Shown: piece by piece, positions 46,055 through 54,151 of the stretch
How the letters are laid out: each line of letters opens with the position of its first letter
How positions within the stretch are numbered: the stretch's first letter is position 1
NCBI RefSeq assembly: GCF_013410375.1
Contig: NZ_JACCFL010000001.1
Location: 1,178,001-1,242,000, forward strand
Origin: Leifsonia shinshuensis
GTDB lineage: Bacteria; Actinomycetota; Actinomycetes; Actinomycetales; Microbacteriaceae
DNA: 64,000 nucleotides
Direction of reading: 5' to 3'
The notes under the pieces: model-generated
Told to the model about the DNA's origin: nothing
What the model saw: only the letters and a program-made list of their open reading frames with translations
Databases searched by the model: none
Position numbers and translations under genes: made by a program

Positions 46055-48690
46055 CCGGGGCGCCGGGCACGGCGGTCGTCGCCGCCGCGCCGATCAGTCC
46101 GGTCCGGGCCGCGGCCGCGCGCGACGCAGCGGCCGTGCTGTCCGAGGAGGCCTCGTCGGCCTCCGGCCTGTCCGACGCCGAGGCGGCCGCCCGGCTCGCC
46201 CGGTTCGGGCCGAACGCCGTCCGCGGTCACCGCGCGCGCCCGTGGCGGGTGCTGGGGCGGCAGGTCCGCAGCCCGATCCTCATCCTGCTGTTCGCGACGG
46301 CGATCGTCTCCGCGTTCGTCGGACAGGGGACGGAGGCGCTCATCATCGCGGTCATCCTGGTGGTCAGCGTCGGGCTGGGGTTCGTCAACGAGTTCCGGGC
46401 GGAGCAGGCCGCCGACGCGCTCCACGACCGGCTGCGGCACACCTCGATCGTGCTGCGCGGCGGCGTGCGCCGCAGCGTGGATGTCACCGAGCTCGTCCCC
46501 GGCGACCTCGTCGTCCTGTCCGTCGGCGCGGTCGTCCCGGCGGACCTGCGCCTCGTGGAGGCCAATGGCCTGGAGTGCGACGAGAGCATCGTCACGGGCG
46601 AGGCGCACGCCGCGGCGAAGTCCGTCGCGCCGGTCGCGGCGGGCGCCGGCGTCGGCGACCTCTCCTGCTGCGCGCTGATGGGCACCGTCGTCCACGCCGG
46701 CGGCGGCACGGGCGTCGTGGTCGCGACCGGCGGCTCGACCGAGTTCGGCCGGATCGCCGTCGGGCTGACCGCGCAGCAGCCGCAGACCGAGTTCCAGCGC
46801 GGGCTCGGCCAGTTCTCCACCTTCCTGCTGCTGGTGGCGATCATCCTGACGACGCTGATCTTCGTGGCGGCGCTGCTGCTCGGCCGGCCGCTCATCGAGT
46901 CGCTGCTGTTCTCCCTCGCCATCGCCGTGGGGATCACACCGCAGCTGCTGCCGGCCGTGGTGAGCACCAGCCTGGCGGCGGGCTCGCGCGCGCTCGCGCG
47001 GCGCCGCGTGCTGGTGAAGCGGATGGTGTGCATCGAGGACCTCGGCGACCTCGACCTCCTGGTCACGGACAAGACCGGCACGCTCACGACCGGGCGGATC
47101 GTGTTCGACCGCTCGGTGCCGCTGGACGACGTGGAGGCCGACGAGGTGCTGCTGCTCGGCCTCCTCGCCACCGACGTCGACCCGGCCGCGCCGCAGACCG
47201 TCGGTCTCAACGCGCTCGACGCCGCGCTCTGGCAGAGCGAGGAGGCTGCCGCAGCCCCCGTCTCCGCCTACCGCCGACTGGACGCCGTGCCGTTCGACCA
47301 CGAGCGGCGCATGGCCGGCGCCCTGGTCGCCGCGACGGGCTCCGCGCCGATCGTCGTCGTCAAAGGCGCGCCCGAGTCCGTCCTGCCGCTGTGCGCGGAG
47401 GTGGACGCGTCGGCGACCGCGGCGCTGCAGCAGCTCTACGCGGCCGGCTCCCGCGTCATCGCGATCGCCACCCGCCCGGCCGGCGGTCTGACCGCGCTGA
47501 CGGCCGACGACGAGACCGGTCTCACGCTGCGCGGCTACCTGGCGTTCGTGGACGGCGTGAAGCCCGACGCGCGCGCCTCGCTGGAACGGCTCGCCGGCCT
47601 CGGCGTCGGCGTCAAGATCGCGACGGGCGACAGCGCGGTCGTCGCCGAGCGCGTCTGCACCGAGCTCGGCATGCCCGCCGCGGGCACGCTGACCGGCGAG
47701 GCGGTGGACGCCCTCGACGACGCGCAACTGGCGGAGGCCGCCCGCGCCGCCACGATCTTCGCCCGGGTCTCGCCCGAGCAGAAGGCGCGCATCATCCGCG
47801 CGCTGCGGCAGAAGGGCCGCGCGGTCGGCTTCCTCGGCGACGGCGTCAACGACGCACTGGCGCTGCACAGCGCCGACATCGGCATCTCGGTCGACTCGGC
47901 GGTCGACGTGGCCAAGGACGCGGCGGACGTGCTCCTGCTCGACAAGGACCTCGACGTGCTGGCGGACGGTGTCACCGAGGGCAGGCGGATCTTCGCGAAC
48001 ACCATCAAGTACGTCCTGATGGGCACCTCCAGCAACTTCGGGAACATGTTCAGCGCGTCGATCGCGTCGGTGATCCTGCCGTTCCTGCCGATGCTGCCCG
48101 GGCAGATCCTGCTCAACAACCTGCTCTACGACTCCAGCCAGCTCGCCATCCCGAGCGACAACGTCGACGCGGAGCAGCTGGCGGCGCCGTCGCACTGGGA
48201 CATCGGCGCGATCCGCCGCTTCATGCTGCTCTTCGGCCCGATCAGCTCCCTGTTCGACTTCGCGACCTTCGGCCTGATGATCTTCGCCTTCCACGCGGCC
48301 CCGCCCGAATTCCGCTCCGGCTGGTTCATCGAGTCGATCGCGACGCAGACGCTCATCGTGTTCGTCATCCGCACCAGACGGGTGCCGTTCCTCCGCAGCC
48401 GGGCCTCCCTGCCGCTGGCGGTCTCCGTGCTGGCGGTCGTCGCGATCGGCGCCTGGCTGCCGTACTCGCCGCTGGCCGGCGTCCTGGGCTTCACCCCGCT
48501 GCCCGCGCTCTTCTTCCTCGCCCTGGTCGGTCTGGTGCTGGTGTACCTGGTCCTCGTGGAGCTCGCGAAGGTCTGGTACTACGCGCGCCTCAGCGCGCCG
48601 CGGGCGCCGGAGGAGCGGCGGCGCGCGTACCCGTTCCGCGTGGCGCGGCGAGCGGCGCGGTTCACGACCCGCTCGCCGCGGCCGAGCTGA
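46051..48690 (+). CDS. P-type cation ATPase, MgtA/CtpF-like
   Basis: 879 residues. The N-terminal cation ATPase domain is followed by helices, the TGE actuator loop (ESIVTGEAHAAAK), the phosphorylation site DKTGTLTTG with Asp340, the nucleotide-binding KGAPESVLPLC and the hinge GDGVNDALAL. VGITPQLLPAVVSTSLAAGS and LLYDSSQLAIPSDNVD are typical of Mg2+-importing MgtA/MgtB; a calcium-type CtpF is the alternative. CtpF is a DosR target in mycobacteria. GTG 46051 overlaps the upstream USP stop, and the 3' end overlaps the convergent beta-CASP gene by 29 bases. Confidence 0.87.
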   Translation: MTGAPGTAVVAAAPISPVRAAAARDAAAVLSEEASSASGLSDAEAAARLARFGPNAVRGHRARPWRVLGRQVRSPILILLFATAIVSAFVGQGTEALIIAVILVVSVGLGFVNEFRAEQAADALHDRLRHTSIVLRGGVRRSVDVTELVPGDLVVLSVGAVVPADLRLVEANGLECDESIVTGEAHAAAKSVAPVAAGAGVGDLSCCALMGTVVHAGGGTGVVVATGGSTEFGRIAVGLTAQQPQTEFQRGLGQFSTFLLLVAIILTTLIFVAALLLGRPLIESLLFSLAIAVGITPQLLPAVVSTSLAAGSRALARRRVLVKRMVCIEDLGDLDLLVTDKTGTLTTGRIVFDRSVPLDDVEADEVLLLGLLATDVDPAAPQTVGLNALDAALWQSEEAAAAPVSAYRRLDAVPFDHERRMAGALVAATGSAPIVVVKGAPESVLPLCAEVDASATAALQQLYAAGSRVIAIATRPAGGLTALTADDETGLTLRGYLAFVDGVKPDARASLERLAGLGVGVKIATGDSAVVAERVCTELGMPAAGTLTGEAVDALDDAQLAEAARAATIFARVSPEQKARIIRALRQKGRAVGFLGDGVNDALALHSADIGISVDSAVDVAKDAADVLLLDKDLDVLADGVTEGRRIFANTIKYVLMGTSSNFGNMFSASIASVILPFLPMLPGQILLNNLLYDSSQLAIPSDNVDAEQLAAPSHWDIGAIRRFMLLFGPISSLFDFATFGLMIFAFHAAPPEFRSGWFIESIATQTLIVFVIRTRRVPFLRSRASLPLAVSVLAVVAIGAWLPYSPLAGVLGFTPLPALFFLALVGLVLVYLVLVELAKVWYYARLSAPRAPEERRRAYPFRVARRAARFTTRSPRPS

Positions 48691-50038
48691 CCGTCTCCCC
48701 GAACTCCGGCACCCGCGCCTCCCAGCCGAGCTCGCGCCGCACCCGCACGCGCAGCGCGTCCGCCGCGTGCGGCTCCCCGTGCGTCAGGTACATCGCTCGC
48801 GGTGGCGCGGGGGCCGTGCGCAGCCAGTCGACGATCTGCCCGGCGTCCGCGTGCGCGGAGAGCATGTCCAGCACGTGCACCTGCGCCCGGATCGGGATGT
48901 CGCGACCGTAGATCCGCAGGCTGCGCTCGCCGCGGCGCAGCGCGTCCCCGCGGGTGCCGCCCGCCTGGAAGCCGGTCAGGACGATCGCGTTGTGCGGGTC
49001 GGAGCCGTAGGCGGCGATGTGGTGCAGCACCCGGCCGCCCTCCAGCATCCCGCTCGCGGAGATGATGATCGCCGGGCCGCCGCGCAGGTTGAGCAGCTTC
49101 GAGTCGTCGACCGTGCGCACGAGGGTGGCCAGCCGGTACATCGCCTCGAACTCGGCCGGCCGGATCCGGTGCTCCTCCGGGTGGCGCGCGTAGATCTCGG
49201 CGGCGTCGACGGCCATCGGGCTGTTGAGGAAGACCGGGACGTCCGGGATGGCGTGCCGCGCGCGCAGTCGGCTGAGGTGCAGGAGCAGCGTCTCGGCGCG
49301 GCCGACCGCGAACGCGGGCAGGATCACCACGCCGCCACGGCTGCAGACGTTCCGGACGATCTCGCCGAGCGGCCACGCCGGGTCCGTGTCCGGGTGGAGG
49401 CGGTCGCCGTAGGTCGACTCGCACACGAGCAGATCGGTCGCCTCCAGGGGCCGCGGCGGCAGCATGAGCGCGTCGTCCGGGCGGCCCAGGTCCCCGGTGA
49501 AGTGCAGCCGGGCGCCCTCGGCCTGCAGCAGCACCTGCGCGGCGCCGAGGATGTGGCCGGCCGGGACGAAGCGCGCGGTGAGGCCGGCGACCTCGCGCTC
49601 CTCGTCGAAGGGGTGCGGCTCGAACCGGTCCAGCGCGGCCAGGGCGTCCTTCTCGGTGTAGAGCGGGAGTGGCGTCGCGTGCTTGGAGCTGTGGTGCCGC
49701 GCGGCGAACTCCGCTTGCTCCTCGAGGAGCCGGCCGCTGTCCGGCAGGATCAGGTGGCTGAGCTCGGCGGTCCCGTGCGTGGCGTGGATGCGGCCGCGGA
49801 AGCCGTCGCGGACCAGCGCGGGCAGGTAGCCGGTGTGGTCGAGGTGGGCGTGCGTCACGACGACGGCGTCGATGCTGGACGGCTCCACCGGGAACGGACG
49901 CCAGTTGCGCTCGCGCAGCACCTTGTAGCCCTGGAACAGGCCGCAGTCGACGAGGACGCGCCGGCCCTGCGACTCGACCAGGTAGCGCGACCCGGTCACG
50001 GTGTCGGTGGCGCCGAGGAAGCGGAGGGTCGCGGTCAC
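48662..50038 (-). CDS. Metallo-beta-lactamase/beta-CASP RNase-like protein
   Basis: 458 residues. The zinc motif THAHLDH (His63, His65, Asp67, His68) and further metal ligands VPAGHILGAAQ and HFTGDLGR mark an MBL fold. A beta-CASP insertion and the C-terminal RMMBL region (LDMLSAHADAGQIVDW, YLTHGEPHAADALR) follow, as in exported or cytosolic RNA-processing YsxC/CPSF73-like enzymes. No signal peptide, so it acts in the cytosol, probably on RNA. GTG 50038 overlaps the stop of the upstream membrane-protein gene. The final 29 bases overlap the P-type ATPase gene on the other strand. Confidence 0.86.
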   Translation of the reverse strand: MTATLRFLGATDTVTGSRYLVESQGRRVLVDCGLFQGYKVLRERNWRPFPVEPSSIDAVVVTHAHLDHTGYLPALVRDGFRGRIHATHGTAELSHLILPDSGRLLEEQAEFAARHHSSKHATPLPLYTEKDALAALDRFEPHPFDEEREVAGLTARFVPAGHILGAAQVLLQAEGARLHFTGDLGRPDDALMLPPRPLEATDLLVCESTYGDRLHPDTDPAWPLGEIVRNVCSRGGVVILPAFAVGRAETLLLHLSRLRARHAIPDVPVFLNSPMAVDAAEIYARHPEEHRIRPAEFEAMYRLATLVRTVDDSKLLNLRGGPAIIISASGMLEGGRVLHHIAAYGSDPHNAIVLTGFQAGGTRGDALRRGERSLRIYGRDIPIRAQVHVLDMLSAHADAGQIVDWLRTAPAPPRAMYLTHGEPHAADALRVRVRRELGWEARVPEFGETVSSAAASGS

Positions 50039-50478
50039 AGCGCCGCCGCCCTGCCGCCGCGGTCCTGCTCGCGCCGCCCGACCAGCCCGAGCCCGAGCAG
50101 GACGAGTCCCAGCTCCGTCAGTCCTGCGGCGAAGTACGCCGCCTGCAGTGCGCTGAACGGGATGAACACCATCTGCACGAAGATCCAGATCAGGAGCCCG
50201 AAGCCCGCCACCGCCGCCGCGACCGTCCCGGTGTGGGACGCTCGCCAGACGAGGAACGCGGCGGCCAGTTGCGTCCCGCCCACGACGAGTGCGAGCAGCA
50301 GCCCGGGCACCAGGTAGGACGGGAAGGGGCTGCCGCCGAGGAAGGCACGGTCGGGAACGGCCCCGCCGAGTGTCGACGAAGTCGTGGCGCCGACGACGAG
50401 CGCGGCTCCGCCGGCGATGGCGGTGACCCCGACCGCTGCGCACAGCACGCTCAGGGCGACCCGGATCCAGCGCTGCAT
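50035..50478 (-). CDS. Small four-helix membrane protein, unknown function
   Basis: 147 residues, four hydrophobic helices, no recognised family. Helix 1 is VALSVLCAAVGVTAIAGGAA; a basic GRREQDRGGR tail follows the last helix. It precedes the beta-CASP gene with a 4-base overlap, and a DosR-type box lies 65 bases upstream, so it belongs to the dormancy-type set. Confidence 0.7.
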   Translation of the reverse strand: MQRWIRVALSVLCAAVGVTAIAGGAALVVGATTSSTLGGAVPDRAFLGGSPFPSYLVPGLLLALVVGGTQLAAAFLVWRASHTGTVAAAVAGFGLLIWIFVQMVFIPFSALQAAYFAAGLTELGLVLLGLGLVGRREQDRGGRAAAL

Positions 50479-50542
50479 GACTCCTCCGATGCTCGGGCTC
50501 CTCCGCGCGTCCCAGCCTCGCGGCCGGCGCGGATGCAGTGCA

Positions 50543-50556
50543 GGGCCGAAAGGCCC
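50543..50556 (-). promoter_or_regulatory. DosR/DevR-type box
   Basis: GGGCCGAAAGGCCC, 65 bases before the membrane protein/beta-CASP operon. The right-hand half differs by one base from the 32080 copy. Confidence 0.62.
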
Positions 50557-50587
50557 GCGGGAGGCGGGTCGGCGGAGAAGGCCGGAG

Positions 50588-51154
50588 TCAGGCCGCGTCG
50601 ATGAGCCTGCGCGCGAGCGCGGCCGAGCGCGCGCCGAACCGCGCTCCGTCGAGGACGGCGGCGGTCGCGTAGGCGCCGTTGAGGACGATCAGCAACTCGT
50701 CGGCGAGCTGGTCGGGGTCGGCGATCCCGGCGTCCACGGCCAGCGCGCGGAACAAGTCCCTGACGCTCTGCTTGTGCCGGACCGAGACGAGGTGGGCCGG
50801 GTGGTCGCCCTCCGGGAACTCCGTGTTCGTGTTCAGCATCGGGCAGCCCCGGTAGCCGGCGCCGCTGGTCTCCTGTGCGAGCGCCTCGAAGACCGCGGCG
50901 AGCTTCTCCCGCGGGTCGGCGGCCGACTCCATCGCGTGGTTCATCCGGTCGAACCACCCGTCGGCGCAGCCTTGCACATAGGCGGTGGCCAGGGCGTCCT
51001 TGCTCGGGAACGCCCGGTAGACGGTGGCGTTGCCCATGTCGGCCTCGCGGATGACCGTGTCCATCCCGACGGCGCGGATGCCGCGCTCGTAGAAGAGGCG
51101 CGTCGCGACGCCGAGCACGGCCTGCCGGTTCTCCTCTGCGGTGCGGCGCGTCAC
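50588..51154 (-). CDS. TetR/AcrR family transcriptional regulator
   Basis: 188 residues. The helix-turn-helix at residues 10-55 reads VATRLFYERGIRAVGMDTVI, then NATVYRAFPSKDALA. The C-terminal domain (YRGCPMLNTNTEF) resembles the TetR_C_33 type. GTG 51154 is the start. It faces the F420-dependent reductase-like gene across a promoter containing a 15-base direct repeat, so it is probably its repressor. Confidence 0.85.
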   Translation of the reverse strand: MTRRTAEENRQAVLGVATRLFYERGIRAVGMDTVIREADMGNATVYRAFPSKDALATAYVQGCADGWFDRMNHAMESAADPREKLAAVFEALAQETSGAGYRGCPMLNTNTEFPEGDHPAHLVSVRHKQSVRDLFRALAVDAGIADPDQLADELLIVLNGAYATAAVLDGARFGARSAALARRLIDAA

Positions 51155-51203
51155 GGGCGGCCCCTTCCTGCGGTGTCTGAGAGTGTCCGCATCCAGTTTG
51201 ACA

Positions 51204-51248
51204 GACGGAACGATCCGTCACAAGCTGTATGTGAACGATCCGTCACAT
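51204..51248. promoter_or_regulatory. TetR operator pair
   Basis: GAACGATCCGTCACA occurs at 51208-51222 and again at 51233-51247, 25 bases apart. Each copy sits inside an inverted repeat (GACGGA/TCCGTC around 51210; ATGTGA/TCACAT around 51239). Position and symmetry suit the divergently encoded TetR protein. Confidence 0.6.
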
Positions 51249-51295
51249 TCTGGCGCCGGCCACGAGCCCGCCACCACACCACTCGAGGAGACCTC

Positions 51296-51973
51296 TTGAA
51301 CATCGCCGCATTCGGAACCGGAGTCGTCGGCCGCACCCTCGCCGCCCGGCTCAGCGAGCTCGGCCACACCGTCACGGTCGGGACCCGCGACCCCGAGGCG
51401 ACGCTCGCCCGCACCGAGCCCGACCGGATGAGCGGGGAGACCTTCGCCGCGTGGGCGCAGCGCCACCCGGGCGTCGGCGTCGCGACGTTCGCCGACGCGG
51501 CCGCCGGGGCCGACGTGATCCTCAACGCCACCAACGGCGGGGCCTCCCTCGACGTCCTCGCCCTCGCCGGCGCCGCGAACCTGGCCGGGAAGGTGATCGT
51601 CGACATCGCCAACCCGCTGGACTTCAGCAAGGGGATGCCCCCGACGCTCTTCGTCAAGGACACCGACTCGCTGGCCGAGCAGCTCCAGCGCGCCTACCCG
51701 GACGCCCGCGTCGTCAAGGCGCTCAACACCCTCAACGCCGGGCTGATGGCCGACCCGTCGGCGCTGAGCGACCCCGGGACCCTGTTCGTCGCCGGGGACG
51801 ACGCCGACGCCAAGGCCGTCACCACCGGTCTGCTCCGCGAGCTCGGGCACGCCGACGTCATCGACCTCGGCGACCTCACGGCCGCCCGCGGGACGGAGAT
51901 GCTCCTCCCGATCTGGCTGCGCCTGATGGGCACCCTCGGCACGGCGGCGTTCAACTTCAAGATCGTCCGCTGA
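51296..51973 (+). CDS. NADPH-dependent F420 reductase-like oxidoreductase
   Basis: 225 residues, a Rossmann protein of the F420_oxidored family: NIAAFGTGVVGRTLAARLSE, TVGTRDPEATLA (NADP type), VDIANPLDFSKGMPPTLFV, VVKALNTLNAGLM. The TTG at 51296 is the start, with GAGGAG five bases upstream. Probably reduces an F420- or NADP-linked substrate; exact role unknown. It is divergent from the TetR gene. Confidence 0.83.
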   Translation: MNIAAFGTGVVGRTLAARLSELGHTVTVGTRDPEATLARTEPDRMSGETFAAWAQRHPGVGVATFADAAAGADVILNATNGGASLDVLALAGAANLAGKVIVDIANPLDFSKGMPPTLFVKDTDSLAEQLQRAYPDARVVKALNTLNAGLMADPSALSDPGTLFVAGDDADAKAVTTGLLRELGHADVIDLGDLTAARGTEMLLPIWLRLMGTLGTAAFNFKIVR

Positions 51974-52012
51974 ACCGGCCGCCCGGCTGAGGGGGCCGCT
52001 CCAGCGGCGGTC

Positions 52013-52633
52013 CTATTCGGCCGGGTGGTCCTCTCCGCCCCGGAAGATCTCCACGGCCTCGCGCACCGCGTACGCCACGATCACCAGCCCCGCGGCCGGG
52101 TCCGCCCACCACCAGCCGAACAGACCGTCGAGCAGGATGCCGACCAGGACGGCGGTCGCGAGGATGCCGTCCACCAGGGTCACGCGGCCCTCCGTGATCA
52201 GGACGGGGTTGCCGAGCCGGCGGCCGGTGCGGGCCTTGCCGAAGGCGAGTGCGAACATCACGAGCGCGGTCACGGCCGTCCACCCGGCGCCGCCCGGGGT
52301 CGGCGCGGCGCGGTGGCCGGCGATCAGCGCGACGACCGCCTGGACGAGGAGGTAGGCGGCCAGCAGGACGAACGCGACGCCGATGAGGCGCAGCGCCAGT
52401 CGCTGGCGGCGCTCGCCGGCGCCGGTCAGCTCCCAGATGACGACGACGCTCGCGAAGATCTCGATCAGGCTGTCCAGGCCGAAGCCGAGCAGGGCGACCG
52501 ACGCGCTCGTGTAGGCGAGGACGGCCAGAACCACAACGCCGACCACGTTCCAGCCGAGCGTGACGGCCTCCAGCCCGATGCCGAAGCGGATCAGCCGGCG
52601 GCGGGTGACGCTGTCGAGCTGCGCTTCGGTCAT
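52013..52633 (-). CDS. Cation transporter-like membrane protein (CDF-related)
   Basis: 206 residues, six hydrophobic helices, with LGFGLDSLIEIFASVVVIWE (metal-binding-type Asp/Glu in the second helix) and DGILATAVLVGILLDGLFGW, WWADPAAGLVIVAYAVREAVE. It resembles the membrane part of cation diffusion facilitators but lacks the cytosolic domain. The stop/start overlap with the His-rich CDF gene indicates one metal-efflux operon with the ArsR gene. Confidence 0.78.
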   Translation of the reverse strand: MTEAQLDSVTRRRLIRFGIGLEAVTLGWNVVGVVVLAVLAYTSASVALLGFGLDSLIEIFASVVVIWELTGAGERRQRLALRLIGVAFVLLAAYLLVQAVVALIAGHRAAPTPGGAGWTAVTALVMFALAFGKARTGRRLGNPVLITEGRVTLVDGILATAVLVGILLDGLFGWWWADPAAGLVIVAYAVREAVEIFRGGEDHPAE

Positions 52634-53718
52634 CGCGCCGCGTCGGCCGCGGGGACGAGCTCGAGGCTCAGCTCGTCCAGGTTGCGGAGGTGCGACGCCG
52701 CGTGCGCCCGCGCCGCCGCCGTGATCCGCTGCGCGTCGGCCAGGGTCGCGGCGTCGACGGCCAGGCGTGCGCTGCCGTGCAGCCGGTGGCCGACCCACCG
52801 GAGTTGCACGCGCGGCACGGCGGTCACGCCGGGGGTGTCTTCGAGCGCGTGCTCCAGCCGGCCGACCAGCTCCGGCTCGATGCCGTCGAGCAGGCGGCGG
52901 CCGATGCTGCGGACCGTGCCCCACAGCAGCACGATGATCGCGGCGGAGATCAGCAGTCCGACGATGGGATCGGCGAGCGGGAAGCCGAGCATGACGCCGA
53001 CCGCGCCGATGACGACGGCGAGCGAAGTGAAGCCGTCGATGCGGGCGTGGACGCCGTCGGCGACGAGGGCTGCGGAGCCGATCCGCTGACCGACGCGGAT
53101 GCGGTAGATCGCGACCGCCTCGTTGCCGGCGAAGCCGATCAGGCCGGCGACGACCACCCAGCCGAGGTTCTCCAGCGGGTGCGGGTGGAAGAACCGGTCG
53201 ATCGACTGCCAGGCGGCGACGATCGCGGACAGCGCGACGACGGCGATGATGAACAGCCCGGCGAGATCCTCGGCGCGGCCGTAGCCGTAGGTGTAGCGCC
53301 GGGAGGCGACCCGGCGGCCGAGCACGAACGCCACCCAGAGCGGCACGGCGGTCAGCGCGTCGGAGAAGTTGTGGACGGTGTCGGCGAGCAGTGCGACCGA
53401 CCCGCTGAGCGCGACCACGACGGCCTGGAGCAGCGTCGTGCCGAGCAGCACGAACAGGCTGATCTTCAGCGCGCGCACGCCCTCGGTGCTGGCCTCCAGC
53501 GCGTCGTCGATGGAGTCCGCGGCGTCGTGCGAGTGCGGGACGAAGAGGCCGTAGAGGAAGCCCTTGAAGCCGGTCGGGTGGTGGTGGTCGTGGTCATGCC
53601 CGTGCTCGTGGTCATGCCCGTGGTCGTGGTCGTGCCCGTGCTCGTGCTCGTGCTCATGCTCGTGCTCGTCCTCATGCCCGTGCGGATGCCCGTGCCCCGC
53701 CTGCGTCCCGCTGCTCAT
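52630..53718 (-). CDS. Cation diffusion facilitator metal exporter with His-rich N-terminus (CzcD/ZitB-like)
   Basis: 362 residues. Residues 1-50 are a His/Asp/Glu-rich tract (HGHPHGHEDEHEHEHEHEHG and so on), coded by a degenerate repeat and presumably a metal buffer. Six helices and a C-terminal cytosolic domain follow. HNFSDALTAVPLWVAF and HARIDGFTSLAVVIGA carry the His/Asp zinc ligands. Probably exports Zn2+, Co2+ or Cd2+. It overlaps the ArsR gene upstream and the CDF-like gene downstream by four bases each. Confidence 0.87.
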   Translation of the reverse strand: MSSGTQAGHGHPHGHEDEHEHEHEHEHGHDHDHGHDHEHGHDHDHHHPTGFKGFLYGLFVPHSHDAADSIDDALEASTEGVRALKISLFVLLGTTLLQAVVVALSGSVALLADTVHNFSDALTAVPLWVAFVLGRRVASRRYTYGYGRAEDLAGLFIIAVVALSAIVAAWQSIDRFFHPHPLENLGWVVVAGLIGFAGNEAVAIYRIRVGQRIGSAALVADGVHARIDGFTSLAVVIGAVGVMLGFPLADPIVGLLISAAIIVLLWGTVRSIGRRLLDGIEPELVGRLEHALEDTPGVTAVPRVQLRWVGHRLHGSARLAVDAATLADAQRITAAARAHAASHLRNLDELSLELVPAADAAR

Positions 53719-54122
53719 GCTGACGCCTCCTCGGCGGGTGGCTCAGCCGCGGGCGCGTCCGTCTCGGCCGCCTCCGCGAGGTGGTGCCGCGGGGTGCCGC
53801 CGAGCGAGTGCTCCGCCTGGAAGATCGCGTCCGTGACGAGCCGGCTCGCGTGCTCGTTCTCCAGCCGGTAGAAGACCCGCTGGCCGTCCTGCCGCGTGGC
53901 CACGATGCGGGCGAGCCGCAGCTTCGCCAGGTGCTGGGAAACCGCCGCCGGCTGCTTGTGGAGGATGTCCGCGAGGTGGTTCACCGACAGCTCGCCTGCG
54001 TCGCGGAGTGCGAGGATGATCCGGACCCGGGTGGGGTCGGCGAGCATCCCGAACACTTCCACCGCGAGCTCGACGAACTGGCTGTCGGGGAGGTGGCCGA
54101 ATATCGGCTTATCTGCGCGCAT
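53715..54122 (-). CDS. ArsR/SmtB family metal-responsive repressor
   Basis: 135 residues. The helix-turn-helix reads LADPTRVRIILALRDAGELS, then HLADILHKQPAAVSQHLAKL and a wing RQDGQRVFYRLENEH. The C-terminal segment FQAEHSLGGTPRHHLAEAAE supplies His/Glu residues that could bind Zn, Co or Ni. First gene of the efflux operon. An inverted repeat overlaps its start codon, as expected for autorepression. Confidence 0.87.
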   Translation of the reverse strand: MRADKPIFGHLPDSQFVELAVEVFGMLADPTRVRIILALRDAGELSVNHLADILHKQPAAVSQHLAKLRLARIVATRQDGQRVFYRLENEHASRLVTDAIFQAEHSLGGTPRHHLAEAAETDAPAAEPPAEEASA

Positions 54123-54130
54123 ACGCAGAT
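54111..54130. promoter_or_regulatory. Candidate ArsR/SmtB operator overlapping the start codon
   Basis: ATCTGCG (54111-54117) and CGCAGAT (54124-54130) are exact reverse complements around six bases, spanning the ATG at 54122. Binding here would block the operon start. Confidence 0.5.
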
Positions 54131-54151
54131 TAAATCACACCACCCTCGGCC

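Noticed and set aside
32156..48690. Interpretation as a mobile genomic island
   Set aside because: No integrase, transposase, tRNA or attachment repeats were seen, and codon use matches the surrounding genes.
53466..53675. A Ser/Thr-rich 69-residue frame in the CDF His-tract region
   Set aside because: It arises from the degenerate repeat that encodes His/Glu/Asp in the true frame.
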